Position numbers and translations under genes: made by a program. From Agrostemma githago (Eukaryota; Streptophyta; Magnoliopsida; Caryophyllales; Caryophyllaceae): a stretch of 64,000 bases of DNA. Every line of letters starts with the position of its first letter. The stretch's first letter is position 1. This document shows positions 1 to 10,531 of the stretch, one piece after another. The stretch lies in assembly GCA_958450325.1 (NCBI GenBank), contig OY288250.1, positions 53,458,898-53,522,897 of the forward strand. The letters run 5' to 3'. The notes below the pieces were generated by a model. That model did not search any database. It saw only the letters and a program-made list of their open reading frames with translations, and had not been told where the DNA came from.

Positions 1-1170
1 CACAACAAACTAACACCCACAAAGAAAGGCAAGAAAAACAAGCATTCGCACATACTTAGTCATTCAAGCAATTCCACAAACATGTGATATGCATCAAATA
101 AGAGGAAACCCAAATCTTCCACCAACATCTCTAACCAACCCTTAATCACCCAATTAACACCCTAATCACCTTACTAACCCTAGCAAGAACACTACTCTAG
201 CATAATCAAACTATAACTAAAACTAACAAGAAGATCTAACCTAAGAAACCAAACACACATTATGAAACTAACAAGAACAATAACAAAACAATAACAAAGA
301 TTCAAACTTGAACAACATAAACAAGATTAAAGAGGAAAAGGAGAGGATTGTACCAAACTAGAGGAAGAAGAAAGAACAAAACTTGCATTAATGAAGAAAA
401 CCCAAAACAAACATCCAAGGTTGTCAAGCTTGGAGAAGATCTTGAAGAATTCCCTTAATACAAGTACTAATCTAAGATTAACAACTAATTATCGACTAAT
501 CTACACTAATCTTATCTAATCTAACCTAAAGTAGTCTAGGGTTTAAGGATAGGTGAAGAATATATCATATGATTACAAGAGGGAAGTATATATAGGGGTA
601 CAAGAATGAAAGGAGATGAAACAATGAATTGCGGGCTGAACTGGGCTCATCCCGTTCGGAATGGATGGTCCCATCCCTGACGGCAAGCTCATCCCGTTCC
701 GGATGGACCCTTCACAGAACACCTCTCTTTTGTGCACCTCAACCGGTTCCGGTTGAGCTCAACCGGAACCGGTTGAGCCTTGTAGGCCTCCTTTAAGCTT
801 CTTTCGGTCCCTCCTTGCTTCTCATGGGTTTCTCATCGACTCTCGGGACTCGGGATCGGTTCTCGGAGGCTCGGGACTCGGGATCGGGTCTCGGAGGCTC
901 GGGACTCGGGATTGGGTCTCGGAAGCTCGGGATTGGGTCCCAAGGTCTCAGGGTCGATTCCTAGGCCTCGAGTGATCGTTCCGTCGCTTCGTTGGCTCCA
1001 AAAAGTGTATGTATTGAGTCGGAATCGCTCCAACTCTTCATGAATGGTCTCGGGAACCTGAAACGAGCTAGAGGAAGCATAAGAAGCCCATAAACCGCTC
1101 CCAAGGAGCGATTCCACAAGGAAAATGGGACTAAAACACAACAATTAGGCACTACAAACTACACTTATCA
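1..1170 (-). repeat. Partial LTR of B-family Athila-like element (copy E)
   Basis: The plus strand matches the distal part of the B1 LTR at 33880-35033, including the stretch that ends in CTACACTTATCA. The element is therefore in minus orientation and this would be its 5' LTR, or a solo LTR; the left part lies outside the window. It interrupts the 3' internal region of element C exactly after base 1170, because sequence from 1171 onward continues a block that is uninterrupted in A1 (reverse complement near 19160-19190). Degenerate CCCG-NN-CGGGA palindromes lie at about 645-712 and a TATATATA box at 587-594. Confidence 0.85.
587..594 (-). promoter_or_regulatory. TATA box of LTR E
   Basis: TATATATA in the same relative position as in every other A/B LTR in the window: between the palindrome cluster and the R/U5 part. 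The transcription start would be about 30 bp further in the minus direction. Confidence 0.55.
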
Positions 1171-1497
1171 GTTTGTATTGCTAGCTTGGGAACGTTGTCA
1201 CTTACCTCGAGTCCTAAACCGGCGCTTATTTTACCGCTTTTAGAGGGAAGCGGTATTTCTTTTGTTTTGGATGCAACCGTCTAAGTGTTTATTTGTGTGT
1301 TTGTTTGTTTGTGTGTTTTGTGTCCGGTTGCATCTGCGGTTTTGTCGCAAGACCCAACTTGCCTTGCGGAGTGCACTTTTCCTCTAAGTGCACTCGCGTG
1401 AGTTGAAAGGGCGTAGGGTGCGCTAATACCCGTTCGGCTAGTATAGTAGTTAGTATGTGCTTACTCGAGGGCGAGTAAGGGTTAAGTGTGGGGGAGT
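1171..1497 (+). mobile_element. 3' internal end of element C
   Basis: This is the reverse complement of the internal sequence next to the A1 3' LTR (18857-19190), including the C/A-rich AAACAAACAAAC tract and the block with two GAGGGCGAGTAAGG-like half sites. It is noncoding. It shows that C is an A-family element in plus orientation and that 1498-3126 is its 3' LTR. Confidence 0.85.
1484..1497 (+). other. Polypurine tract of element C
   Basis: AAGTGTGGGGGAGT sits immediately before the TGATAAGTG start of the LTR. This is the expected place for the plus-strand primer of an LTR retrotransposon. The same sequence borders the 3' LTRs of A1 and B1. Confidence 0.8.
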
Positions 1498-1835
1498 TGA
1501 TAAGTGTAGTTTGTAGAGCCTTTTTCACTATGTTTTGGTCCCGTTTCCTTGTGAAATCGCTCCTTGGGAGCGACTCATGGGTTTCTTATGCTTCCTTTAG
1601 TTCGTTTCAGGTTCCCGAGAACGATTTGGAAGAGTTGGAGCGATTCCGACTCAATACATACACATTTTGGAGCCAACGGAGTAAAGGAACGATGACTCGA
1701 CGCCTTGGAATCGACCCCGAGATCTTGGGACCTAATCCCGAGCCTCCGAGACCCGATCACGAGTCCCGAGAATCGACGAGAAGCCCATGAGAGGCAAGGA
1801 GGACAAAAAGGAGCTTAAAGGAGGCCTACAAGGCT

Positions 1836-1981
1836 CATCCCGTTCGGGATGGCCTCATCCCGTTCGGGATGAGGTGCACTTTGAAGAAGGCCACTGTGGG
1901 CCCTTCCCGGTCGGGACCAACCCGTCCCGGTCGGGATGGCTCGCCGTCCCGGTCGGGAGGATCCCGTCTCGGTCGGGACGA
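1836..1981 (+). promoter_or_regulatory. Palindrome cluster in LTR C
   Basis: About six copies of the motif TCCC-G-NN-C-GGGA, for example CATCCCGTTCGGGATG at 1836-1851 and again at 1856-1871, then GTCCCGGTCGGGA forms to 1981. The cluster ends about 50 bp before the TATA box, in U3, where enhancer or repressor sites are expected. The motif is seen directly; the regulatory role is inferred. Confidence 0.6.
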
Positions 1982-2033
1982 AGAGCTGGCAGCCGCGCAT
2001 CACTTTCTTTCCTCTCCTTCATTCTTGTACCCA

Positions 2034-2041
2034 TATATATA
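2034..2041 (+). promoter_or_regulatory. TATA box of LTR C
   Basis: TATATATA within CCCATATATATACTTCCC, followed by a pyrimidine-rich stretch typical of an LTR transcription start. It is conserved in position in all A/B LTRs of the window. Confidence 0.65.
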
Positions 2042-3126
2042 CTTCCCTCTTGTATTGTTAAGACATCTTATCTTACCCTAAACTAGTTTAAGCCTCCATT
2101 AGACTTTAAAAACGCTAGATTAGTGTTCTCATATTAGCTTTCATCTTCCATTAATTTTGAGTTAATCTTTGTAATTAGTTCTTGTATTAAGAAGTTCTTG
2201 AAGAATTCTCCAAACTTGACATCCTTGGGGTTTATTTTGGGTTCTTATTTATACAAGATTGCATCTTTTCATCTCCATAGTGTTGGTATAATCTTTCTTT
2301 ACTCTTGTTCTTTGTTATTCAATCAAGTTTCATCTTTTATATATTGTTATTGTTATTGTTTGTTTATGATGAATGTTTGGATCCTTGTTCTAGTTTCTCT
2401 TGTGAATGTTGGTTTTCTCTTAACTATGAGTGAGTAGCTTCTTTGTGGGGTTAGTAGGGGGATTAGGGGTAGATTATGGATGATTAGGGTTGATTAAGGG
2501 AAAAGGGTGAATCTTTGTTGTTAGTCACATTGTGGGCACTCCATGTGTTTGTTGATATGCTTGTGTGAGTAGTAGTGGCCATGCTTCCCATACTTGTGTT
2601 CATCTTCCCATTGTTTGTCTATTTTGTGGTCATGTTGAGAATAGTCGTAGTCGCGAGAGCGCGGACTAGGGTTTAAGTTGCGAGAGCCCGGACCCACCTT
2701 GACATCGGTTTAAGTTGCGAGAGCCCGGACCGACTCTAGCAACTAGGAGACACATATACCCTTGATCACCCAAACTACCTATCTACACTTATGAACCCGA
2801 CCTACCCCACTTCCTTTTCATATTTGATCCATCGTCTTAGTTAGTCATCATTTCTATAGTTTCATTGTTTAGTTAGTCTTTAGTATTCCATTTTAGCTCT
2901 TCTCATAGTTAGTTCATTGTTAGTCTAGTTCTTATCTCTTCTCCATCATAGTTTTCCATTTATTGTTCCTTTGTGTTTGTTTGGTAGCATAGTCTTGTTT
3001 TAGGCCGACCTAGTCTAACCCTTACAATACCGTCCTCGTGGATACGATCCCGACTTACCCTAGCTACCCACTAGGTCTAGCCGGTTTGTTTATTGACGGT
3101 GGGGACGTGACAAATCCCTACCATCA

Positions 3127-3805
3127 GTCACCGTGGACCCGGAGGTTTGTTACTCCTAAATCAGCGGCGGCTTGCAGTCCGTGAATGCATGCTTCATATT
3201 CGGCTGCGTTGTTAGTCACGTCGAAATCTAGCTTGATGGATAACGGGGTGTGCTTCCCTTGTGGTGAGATCAGCAAAATCCCGACCCCAAAAGTTGGACG
3301 CCCCATCAAAATATAAATTCCATGTCTCCGTGTCGGTATGGAATATATCTTCATCTAGAAAGGCCCAAGTATCGGTGTGTCCCTTTTCGGATATCGGACT
3401 ATCGACAAGGAACTCTGTTACTACTCGGCCTTTGATGGCCTTTAATGGTATGAACTTGAGGTCAAACTCTGCTAGCATCAAAGTCCATCTAGATATACGG
3501 CCGTTAAGGATGGGCCTCTCGAACAAGTACTTGATAGGATCCATTTTGGACAGAACATGTACCTCGTGACTGAGCATATAGTGTCAGAGCTTTTTCGTGG
3601 CCCAAACTAAAGCTAGGCACGTCTTTTCGAGTATCGTATACTTGCACTCGTATTCCAAGAACTTCTTACTGATGTAGTAAATAGCCCGTTCTTTTGAATC
3701 GACTGTCTGAGCCGGCATAGCCCCCATGGCTGTCTTGGTCGTTGTTAGGTATAATGACAAAGGTAGACCAGGTTGAGGTGGCATTAACACTGGCGGAGAG
3801 GACAA
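3127..3805 (-). pseudogene. RNase H and archaeal-type RNase H of T (broken)
   Basis: Three overlapping minus-strand pieces. 3584-3805 holds the end of the classic RNase H (SKKFLEYECKYTILEKTC). 3212-3577 holds the linker and the start of the second RNase H with YFDGAS. 3124-3354 continues it with NNAAEYEACIHGL and LRVHGD before the C LTR cuts it. The first two pieces share a frame and are separated by one stop; the third is shifted. Dual RNase H domains are a known trait of the Tat lineage. The C insertion removed the rest of this domain and the integrase from the window. Confidence 0.85.
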
Positions 3806-5238
3806 ATCTCCTTGATTTTATCGAAAGTCGTTTGACATTTATCGTCCCACAATACCCGTTCTCCTATTTTCAGTTTCTTGAAAATGGGCTCACATACCAT
3901 GGTTAGCTTGGAAATGAACCGGCTGATATATTGGACTTTCCCGAGAAACCCCCTTATCTCTTTTTCGGTTTTGGGTGGCTGCATCTCGGTAATGGCTTTG
4001 ATCTTGGCTGGGTCAACCTCGATGCCGCGTTGGCTAACGATATGGCCCAATAATTTGCTCGATGTTACCCCGAAGCTGCATTTTTGAGGGTTTAGCCTCA
4101 TGTTGTACTTGCGTAATCGGGTGAAGAATTTTCTTAGAGCCGAAATGTGCTCGTTTCGGTCTTTGGACTTGACGATCATGTCGTCCACGTAAACCTCTAC
4201 TTCCTTGTGCATCATATCGTGTAATAAGGTAGTGGCGGTTCGTTGATAAGTGGCCCCGGCATTGATAAGCCCAAATGGCATGACGGTGTAGCAGTAAGTA
4301 CCCCAAGGTATAGTGAAGGTGGTCTTACTCATGTCTTCTTCCGCCATTTTGATCTGATTGTACCCGGCATACCCATCCATAAAGGATAGAAGGGCATGAT
4401 CGACCGTGTTATCCACCAGTATATCAATGTGTGGTAACGGAAAATCGTCTTTTGGGCTAGCCTTATTAAGGTCCCGGAAGTCTACACATACCCGTACCTT
4501 GCCGTCTTTCTTGGGTAGCTGCACGATGTTCGCAACCCAGTCTGGATATTCAGACACTTGTATGAAGCCTGCTTTGAATTGCTTGTCGACTTCTTCTTTG
4601 ACTTTGAGAGACCATTCGGGCCTCATTCTTCGGAGTTTCTGTTTTATCGGTTTGCATCCATCTTTGATGGGTATACGATGTTCATCTCTCTCCCGATCTA
4701 TTCCCGGCATGTCCTTGTAGGACCATGCGAAGACGTCTTTGAATTCTTGGAGGAGATCCGTGAATTGTTGTCTCTCCTCGGGATCTAAGGATAAACCTAA
4801 CTTAAGCATCTGAGGCTCTAAAGGGGTTCCTACATTGATGGAATCGGTTTCCTCAATTACCGGATCTCGGGATTCCCTTTGTTCGAGTTGCTCGATTAGA
4901 TGCGGAGGTAATGGTACTTGTTCGTCGGGTTTCTCAATGTCATTGCAAGTAAATTTTTTGAAAATGTTTTGAAAATAAGACAAGTCGTAAGCAGAACGGT
5001 TATCATAATTATTGCTAGCAAATTTTGAAAACAACTCAAAGAGAGCGGCCATCTGATCATTGGTCAGAGGCAGGATAGGGAGTGCTCTCGGGACAGACTC
5101 CGAGACTCCCATAGGTGTGACTGAAGGAAGGGGGGTTACAGACTCAATCCTAGTACCAGACCCTCTAGACTTGGACTCAGACTCCGACTCCGACTCTGAC
5201 TCTGACTCAGACTCGGACTCAGACTCAGTGTCTGGCAT
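3784..5238 (-). pseudogene. Reverse transcriptase of T
   Basis: A 484-codon open stretch. Residues 5-22 are an almost pure Ser-Glu repeat. From about residue 165 the RT domain follows: FAWSYKDMPGI, KPIKQKLRRMRPEW, CVDFRDLNKASPKDDFPLP, then YVDDMIVKS (catalytic YVDD) and LLGHIVSQRGIEVDP. It copies element RNA into cDNA in the virus-like particle. It is in frame with the upstream protease ORF (5305-6228), separated by one TGA at 5305-5307, so a single polyprotein is likely ancestral. The downstream end is frameshifted near 3800. The motifs are intact, but the polyprotein is not. Confidence 0.9.
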
Positions 5239-5304
5239 ATCCCCTTCACCGGTAGTTAGCTTGTAGACTCGATCCTGGCTGTCGGTCCACTTGATTGTCT
5301 TACT

Positions 5305-6228
5305 TCAAGCTCTCTTCCCAGTATCGACACCAACTTCAGAGATCAGCTTGGTTGGATCGAACCTGCTGTTGCGAAGGATCAGGTTCACTAGTTCTTCCTT
5401 GGGAGTCGGGATGACTTTGTCTTCCCCGAATAAGAGCCCCAGCACGGGCTCGGTATTACTTGCACCTTCCTTTGACTCGGCCTGGATGAGGGCAAAGATG
5501 TCATCCGGGATGAAATTGCATTCCCGAGCCAATTTGGTCTCGGGATTCGAGATGGTGGGCTGATAGAGGCCCATTTGAATAGCTCCGAACACTGGAGTTA
5601 CAAATTTGATTGCATTTGTTCGGTCCACGTGTCCTGGGGTCATAATGTATCCCAAATCGAACCGAGACCCTCCATCATTCAGGACCTCGATAATCTTCCC
5701 AGCTGGAAGATATGGTCTTGAAGTAGCTCCCGGTAGGTAGCCCAAGTTCTGTAGCATCGTGTCGATGCTAGTGGTGAAATAGGGCTTGAAGAGATATTTC
5801 TCTTCAATCATTCCCACGAAATTGAATCCTCGTGGGTCACTCTTGCCCGCCGTGTTGCAACTTGCCACGGTTATGGGGGTTGCTTCGAGAGTGACGATGC
5901 CGTTTTGCAGAGGCATCTTGACTTTTTTGTGGAGAGTGGAAGACACAGCTTTGACCGCATGAATCCATGGTCTCCCGAGTAGCAGATTGAAAGATGAGGT
6001 GACATCGGTCACCTGAAATTCTAGCTCTTTCTCTCTCGGGCCGGTTATAATTGTTAATTTGACGACCCCAACAACCGATTTTGGGCTTCCGTCGAAAGCC
6101 TGGATAGTTTGCGCCGTTGGGAGATAATCGGCCTCGGTGATGCCGAGGGCCTTAACAGTCCTTAAGGGAAAGACGTTTACAGCGGACCCATCATCGATCA
6201 GGGTCATCGGGAGATATTTGCCCGGCAT
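5305..6228 (-). pseudogene. Aspartic protease region of T
   Basis: The catalytic motif is LIDDGSAVNVFP near 6175-6210, followed by the flap and FNLLLGRPWIHAVKAVSSTLH, which is the second conserved block of retropepsins in Ogre/Tat elements. It would cleave the Gag-Pol polyprotein. The usual DTGA or DSGA appears as DDGSA, a common Ogre variant. The N-terminal part of the domain lies in another frame (6204-6479), so there is a frameshift near 6210-6230. One TGA separates it from RT. Confidence 0.85.
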
Positions 6229-6962
6229 ATCACCGTGACGTAAAGAGCTAAGTTGTGGGTCGTCCCAAATGATGGCAAATCGGACTCTGAGAAGGTGATG
6301 AGTGGGCCTTCTTCCTTGGATTTTCCCTTGAGATGGGGCATGATGATGCCTACCATTTCAGTTGGGGTAACCAGCGAGTCGACTTTGATTTGATCGAGAG
6401 CCTTAGTAAGCGCCTCTCGATGTACTTGTGAACTAACCAAAAGCTGCCATATGGTGAGATCCACTCGAGCCCTTTTCAACTGTTTGACCAGAGTCGTATC
6501 AGTATTTGGCTCTTCAAGGTTTGATTCCGTCTTGGCAGGCTCGACTACGATTTACGAGGTTGGCCGGCCGGCGGTGACATGGTGGTTGCTGGCCAAGGCT
6601 CTGGATTTAGCCTTCCGGACTTCCTCGGGGGTGATAGGGATAGCTTTCCCTTTGGGTAGGTACACATCATCTTCATCATCATTCCATATCCCGTAAATTT
6701 GTGGGACGAAAGGTGAGATTAGATGAGAACAGTCGATTATGTCTCCGAAAAAGATGGCGTGAGTGCTGAACGGGTTTTCCTTATTGCTCGGCTTGTCCCC
6801 GGGCAATGGTATTTTCCAGCTCTCGATCAAGTCCTGGATGAGATGTTTCAGCTTCCAGCACTTTTCTGTATCGTGCCCGTTGCCCCGATGATAATGGCAA
6901 TAGGCCTGGATGTTATAGCTTTTGGACCGTTTTTCGATCGGGACTTCCGGAATCGGGCCCAT
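6204..6962 (-). pseudogene. Gag C-terminus with zinc knuckle of T
   Basis: The piece at 6552-6962 contains CHYHRGNGHDTEKC, the zinc knuckle typical of Tat gag, followed by WKLKHLIQDLIES. An acidic, Pro-rich linker and a helical segment (6204-6479) lead into the protease. The two pieces share one frame and are separated by a stop just below 6552. The knuckle binds element RNA for packaging. Confidence 0.8.
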
Positions 6963-7183
6963 CGGTTGGATTACGCCCTTTGAGGATAACCTTTGTAAGG
7001 CATGAGTATAGGTAGTCCCTATGTCAGTGAATACACGAGTCGAAGTATTCTTTTTGGTCGAGGTATCTAGTAGATTGACCTCGTCAAAGATGCTACGGGC
7101 TGCAGTTGTAGTTGCGGGCTTGCTGGAGGACGAACTGGCCCCTTGATATCCCTTAGAAGAGGCCTTAGTAAGGCTCTCTAACC

Positions 7184-7325
7184 TTAAGTCGTCTTCGATC
7201 CTTGTACCATTTCGGTTAAGGTAGCGAAATTGGGTATGACGGCATACCGGAGATGAACTCGGTAAGAAGGGAGGAGATTCTTAACGAAAGCTTCCACTAA
7301 GACTTTCTCGCTCGGCTTATTAACC
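7184..7325 (-). pseudogene. Truncated gag (capsid end) of T
   Basis: The minus-strand stretch KVLVEAFVKNLLPSYRVHLR resembles the end of the retrotransposon capsid domain of Tat gags. Upstream (to the right) the homology stops at about 7325, and the DNA is better explained as the antisense ORF of V. T's remaining gag, leader and 5' LTR are missing. Confidence 0.6.
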
Positions 7326-8352
7326 CCTGCTCCTAAGGTAGCAGAGGGAGGGGTTGCGCCAGAGGCTACTCCCTTGCCGGTTGGCAGTCGTGGGGACACT
7401 TCTCCTCCGACCCGTCCTTCCATGGTGGTGAGGCCTTCTCCCTCGGAAGAGACTGGGGAGAGTGTCCCCCCCCCCTACCAGGAAGAGGAAAGACAAGGAG
7501 CATGTGGATGCTAATCAGGTGGTGGATTTGGAGGCTGATACCAGCACTCCCCAGCCAAAGCGTCATGCCCCTGACCTTCCAAAGACCTTGTTTACTGAGG
7601 GGGAATGCTGAGTTTAACTTCGTAGTCGGTGAAAGTGTTGACGTTTCTGCACTGTTTTCAGATTCCAACTCTGCATCTTTGTACCAGACTGCCAAGTCCC
7701 TGACGTACTCCTGCAATCAAGCCATCCAGCTTCTCCACCATTGCTCCCTAGTTTTTCAGGCTTCTGCGGAGTTGGCGGCCCTCAACCGTTTAAGCGACGA
7801 GCAGCTAATTACTGCCCCGGGTCCTCCCTTTCTGAACGCGTGGCAACGGTTGAGAGAGATGTTGCTCTTATCAACAATCTGAAACTCCAACTGTCCAGAC
7901 GTGAGGGTGAGCTGGAGAAGGCCAGGGGTCAGGCTGCCCGCTGGAAGGATCAGGGGGAGAAGGCTGTAAAGGAGGCGGCAGACCTAGAGCTGAAGTTGGA
8001 GAAGGCCAAGAAGAATGTTGCTGAGCTAGAGAGCCACTTTGAAGAATATGGTGCTCGTCTGACCAAGGCTGACTCCGACCTTCAGGCGGCCCAGGGGGAG
8101 CTGAAGGCCCAAGGTGATAAGTGGCTCAAGGTGAAAGAGGAGATCATACAGGAGGCCAATACAGAAGTGCAGAAGGCCTTTGAGTCAGGAGCTTCTTCCT
8201 CTTCTGAGTTTCGTCTGGAAGTTATCCGGGAGATGCTGCCCGATTTTGATGAGGAGGCTTTCGGCGCACTTTATGCAGCCAAAAATGAAGCTAGGGCCAA
8301 CAAGTCGCCTGAGGATGGCCCTGGTCCTGACCAGGATGCCCCCACCGCATAG
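7326..8352 (+). pseudogene. Antisense extra ORF of V (coiled-coil protein)
   Basis: Plus-strand coding, opposite to V's pol. Pieces in three frames join into one protein: a basic segment with RKRKDKEHVDANQVV (7477-7608), a helical segment with FNFVVGESVDVSALFSDSN (7612-7800), and a long coiled coil from about 7840 (LKLQLSRREGELEKARGQAA, KAKKNVAELESHFEEYGARL) ending at the stop at 8350-8352. One frame change falls at the C-run 7467-7476, others near 7610 and 7830. Tat elements commonly carry such antisense ORFs between pol and the 3' LTR. The function is unknown. The 5' end is lost at the T/V junction. Confidence 0.7.
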
Positions 8353-8589
8353 TACACAGGGCAGTTGTCTTCTGAGGGTTCCTGTCCCTATCCTCCTACG
8401 CCTTTATTTCCTCGCTGAATTTATTATCTTTTTGCGCGCCGAGCCCAGATGTGGTCGGCTGCCGGCTTTGTAATCTTTACTTCTTTGTACCCAGATTTTC
8501 ATTTCTTGCTCTACAAGCCTCTCTTTTGACTTTTCGTTAAATTTATGGATACTCTTTCGTTGCATGTTCACTAATATTTATTGTTCTGA

Positions 8590-9090
8590 CTTAGGGTTTG
8601 GCCTGAGTCTGACTCCCGATCTGTAGTCAGATGGCCTGCCCCCTGCCTGCCCAGAGGCAGGTGGGGGACTTAGTGTTTTTAATACAAGGCTGATTGTGTC
8701 TTACTCCTTGTTCGTTCGGCTCATGGGGCCCGGCCTGACCCTGACTCCTGATCTGGAGTCAGAGGGCCTGCCCCCTGCCTGTCCAGAGGCAGGTGGGGGA
8801 CTTAGCATTTTTTATACAAGGCTGATTGTGTCTCAGTCCTTGTTTGTTCAGCTCATGGGGCCCGGCCTGACCCTGACTCCTGATCTGGAGTCAGAGGGCC
8901 TGCCCCCTGCCTGTCCAGAGGCAGGTGGGGGACTTAGCGTTTTTTATACAATGCTGATTGTGTCTCAGTCCTTGTTTGTTCGGCTCGTGGGGCCCGGCCT
9001 GACCCTGACTCCTGATCGGGAATCAGAGGGCCTGCCCCCTGCCTGCCTAGAGGCAGGTGGGGGACTTAGCGATTTTTTTGGGGGTCTATT
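8590..9090. repeat. 132-bp tandem repeat, about 3.8 copies
   Basis: CTGATTGTGTCT recurs at 8690, 8822 and 8954, giving a period of 132 bp. Each unit contains two inverted repeats: CTGACTCC...GGAGTCAG and CTGCCT...AGGCAG. Tandem repeats in the 3' untranslated region are a recognised feature of Tat/Retand elements. Since 132 is a multiple of three, one plus-strand frame stays open (8696-9157) with 44-residue repeats, which I take to be incidental. Confidence 0.85.
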
Positions 9091-9329
9091 TTCCCTGGGC
9101 TTTGCAACAGGGGGCCCTCCCATATTGCCCCCTGCTTGTTTGTGTGTGAAGTGCTAATCTGAACAGACAATGAGTATGAATTTGGGAGTCTTTTTCATTC
9201 TTGGAAGTAAGAACTTAACATTGTGGTCGGAGCCGTCGACATTTTATCTTGATCGTTCTCCGCCGATATTTTTAGGGAAAAGAAAATATTTCGACTCATA
9301 GCCTAGATATAATATCTCTTTAGTGTGTC

Positions 9330-10355
9330 TGCATTTCAGTGAGCTGCTGGCTCCCGGCCTTCAGGGTTGGCAATCCTATATGTCCCTGGTCCCATGACCA
9401 GGGTGACCTGATACGGGCCCTCCCAGTTCGCACTCAACTTGCCGTGCTCTTTTGATTTTCGTACCGCCTAGGTTTTTTGCAGGACCAGATCGCCTATCTG
9501 GAAGTTCCTCATGTTCACCCTCTTATTGTAGACCTTCCTCATCCTCTATTGATAGGCTGCGATGTTGACGCATGCCTCCTGTGTCACCTCGCTGACTAGA
9601 TCGAGGGCCTCAGTCATTGCAGCCTCGTTACTGGCCCTGTCGAATTGTTGAGACCGTAGGGTAGGAATACGTGCTTCGATGAGTAGTAGGGCTTCGACTC
9701 GGTAGACTAGACCGAAAGGTGTCTGTCCTGTGCATTCTTTTTTGGTGGTTCTGATTGACCATAGAACACTTGGGAGCTCATCTGCCCATCATCCCTTGAG
9801 TTCGTCCACCATCTTCTTTAGTCTATTCAGGATCTGCTTGTTTGCTGCTTTGGCCTGCCCATTGGTCTGCGGGTGGCAGACGGTGGAATAGGCAAAAGTT
9901 ATACCATGGCCTTCCAGCCAGGCCCTTAGTGGGTCGTTGTCAAATTGTCTGCCAGGATCGAAGACCAGCACGTTTGGTAGGCCATACCTTGTTATTATGT
10001 TCCTCCAGATGACTTTTCTAACTGCCGGTTCTGTTATGTTTGGGATAGCTTCATCCTCGATCCACTTGGTGAAGTAGTCAATTCCCACTACAAGGAATTT
10101 CTTGCCCCCAGTCGCCACAGTAAATGGACCAAAGATGTCCATCCCCCATTGAGCGAAGGGAATGGGGGACAAGATTGGCCTGAGGTCCTGTGCCGGGGCG
10201 TGTATTACATGGGCGAAGAGTTGGCATTTCTTGTATTTCTGGGTCAGGCTTTTGGCATCTGCAAGCATGGTTTGCCAGTAATACCCTGCCCTTAGGGCCT
10301 TATGTGCCAGCGTTTGTCCCCCTACGTGGTAACCGCATCCCCGAATATATGTCAT
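9330..10355 (-). pseudogene. Integrase of V (decayed)
   Basis: The zinc-finger region is damaged: YKKCQ where the family has CxxC. The core has QWGMDIFGPF (first Asp), then VFDPGRQFDN (second Asp) and HPQTNGQAKAANKQ, where the third catalytic residue Glu is replaced by Lys. The C-terminal domain (FQIGDLVLQK, WEGPYQVT, GTYRIAN) can be traced to about 9330 through several stops. It would insert cDNA into the genome, but this copy cannot be active. Confidence 0.85.
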
Positions 10356-10531
10356 CTAACACCTCGCAGCCTGCCCTGCCCCCAGGCATTTGAGCAAAAG
10401 GGCAAAAATGATTTTCGGTATAATTCTTCCCCAATCATTATGAACCATGCAGCTTTGGCTGGCATTCTCTTCTTTTGAGTCGGGTCTTGTGGAAGGGTTC
10501 CATGCTTCTTGAATTGAATGATTGGGGTCAT

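Larger units (their letters stand above)
1498..3126 (+). repeat. 3' LTR of A-family element C
   Basis: The LTR runs from TGATAAGTGTAG to CCCTACCATCA with TG/CA ends. It is the reverse complement of the A1 LTRs at 17271-18856 and 25338-26908. It abuts the Ogre-type RNase H of T at 3127, so C was inserted into T. The putative target duplication is GTCAC (3127-3131); its partner lies off the left edge. ORFs in this LTR are fortuitous. Confidence 0.9.
3127..7325 (-). mobile_element. Ogre/Tat-type retrotransposon fragment T
   Basis: Minus-strand order is gag C-terminus, zinc knuckle, protease, RT, RNase H, second RNase H. The DFPLPHIDILVDNT and YVDDMIVKS motifs and the second RNase H with YFDGAS and NNAAEYEAC are of Ogre/Tat type. 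The element is broken at both ends: C was inserted in its RNase H at 3126/3127, and near 7325 its gag abuts V sequence with no LTR between. No LTR of T lies in the window, so it is a truncated relic. Confidence 0.85.

Noticed and set aside
8696..9157. 153-codon ORF with 44-residue repeats
   Set aside because: It follows from a tandem repeat whose length is a multiple of three. There is no start context, no conserved domain and no support outside the repeat.
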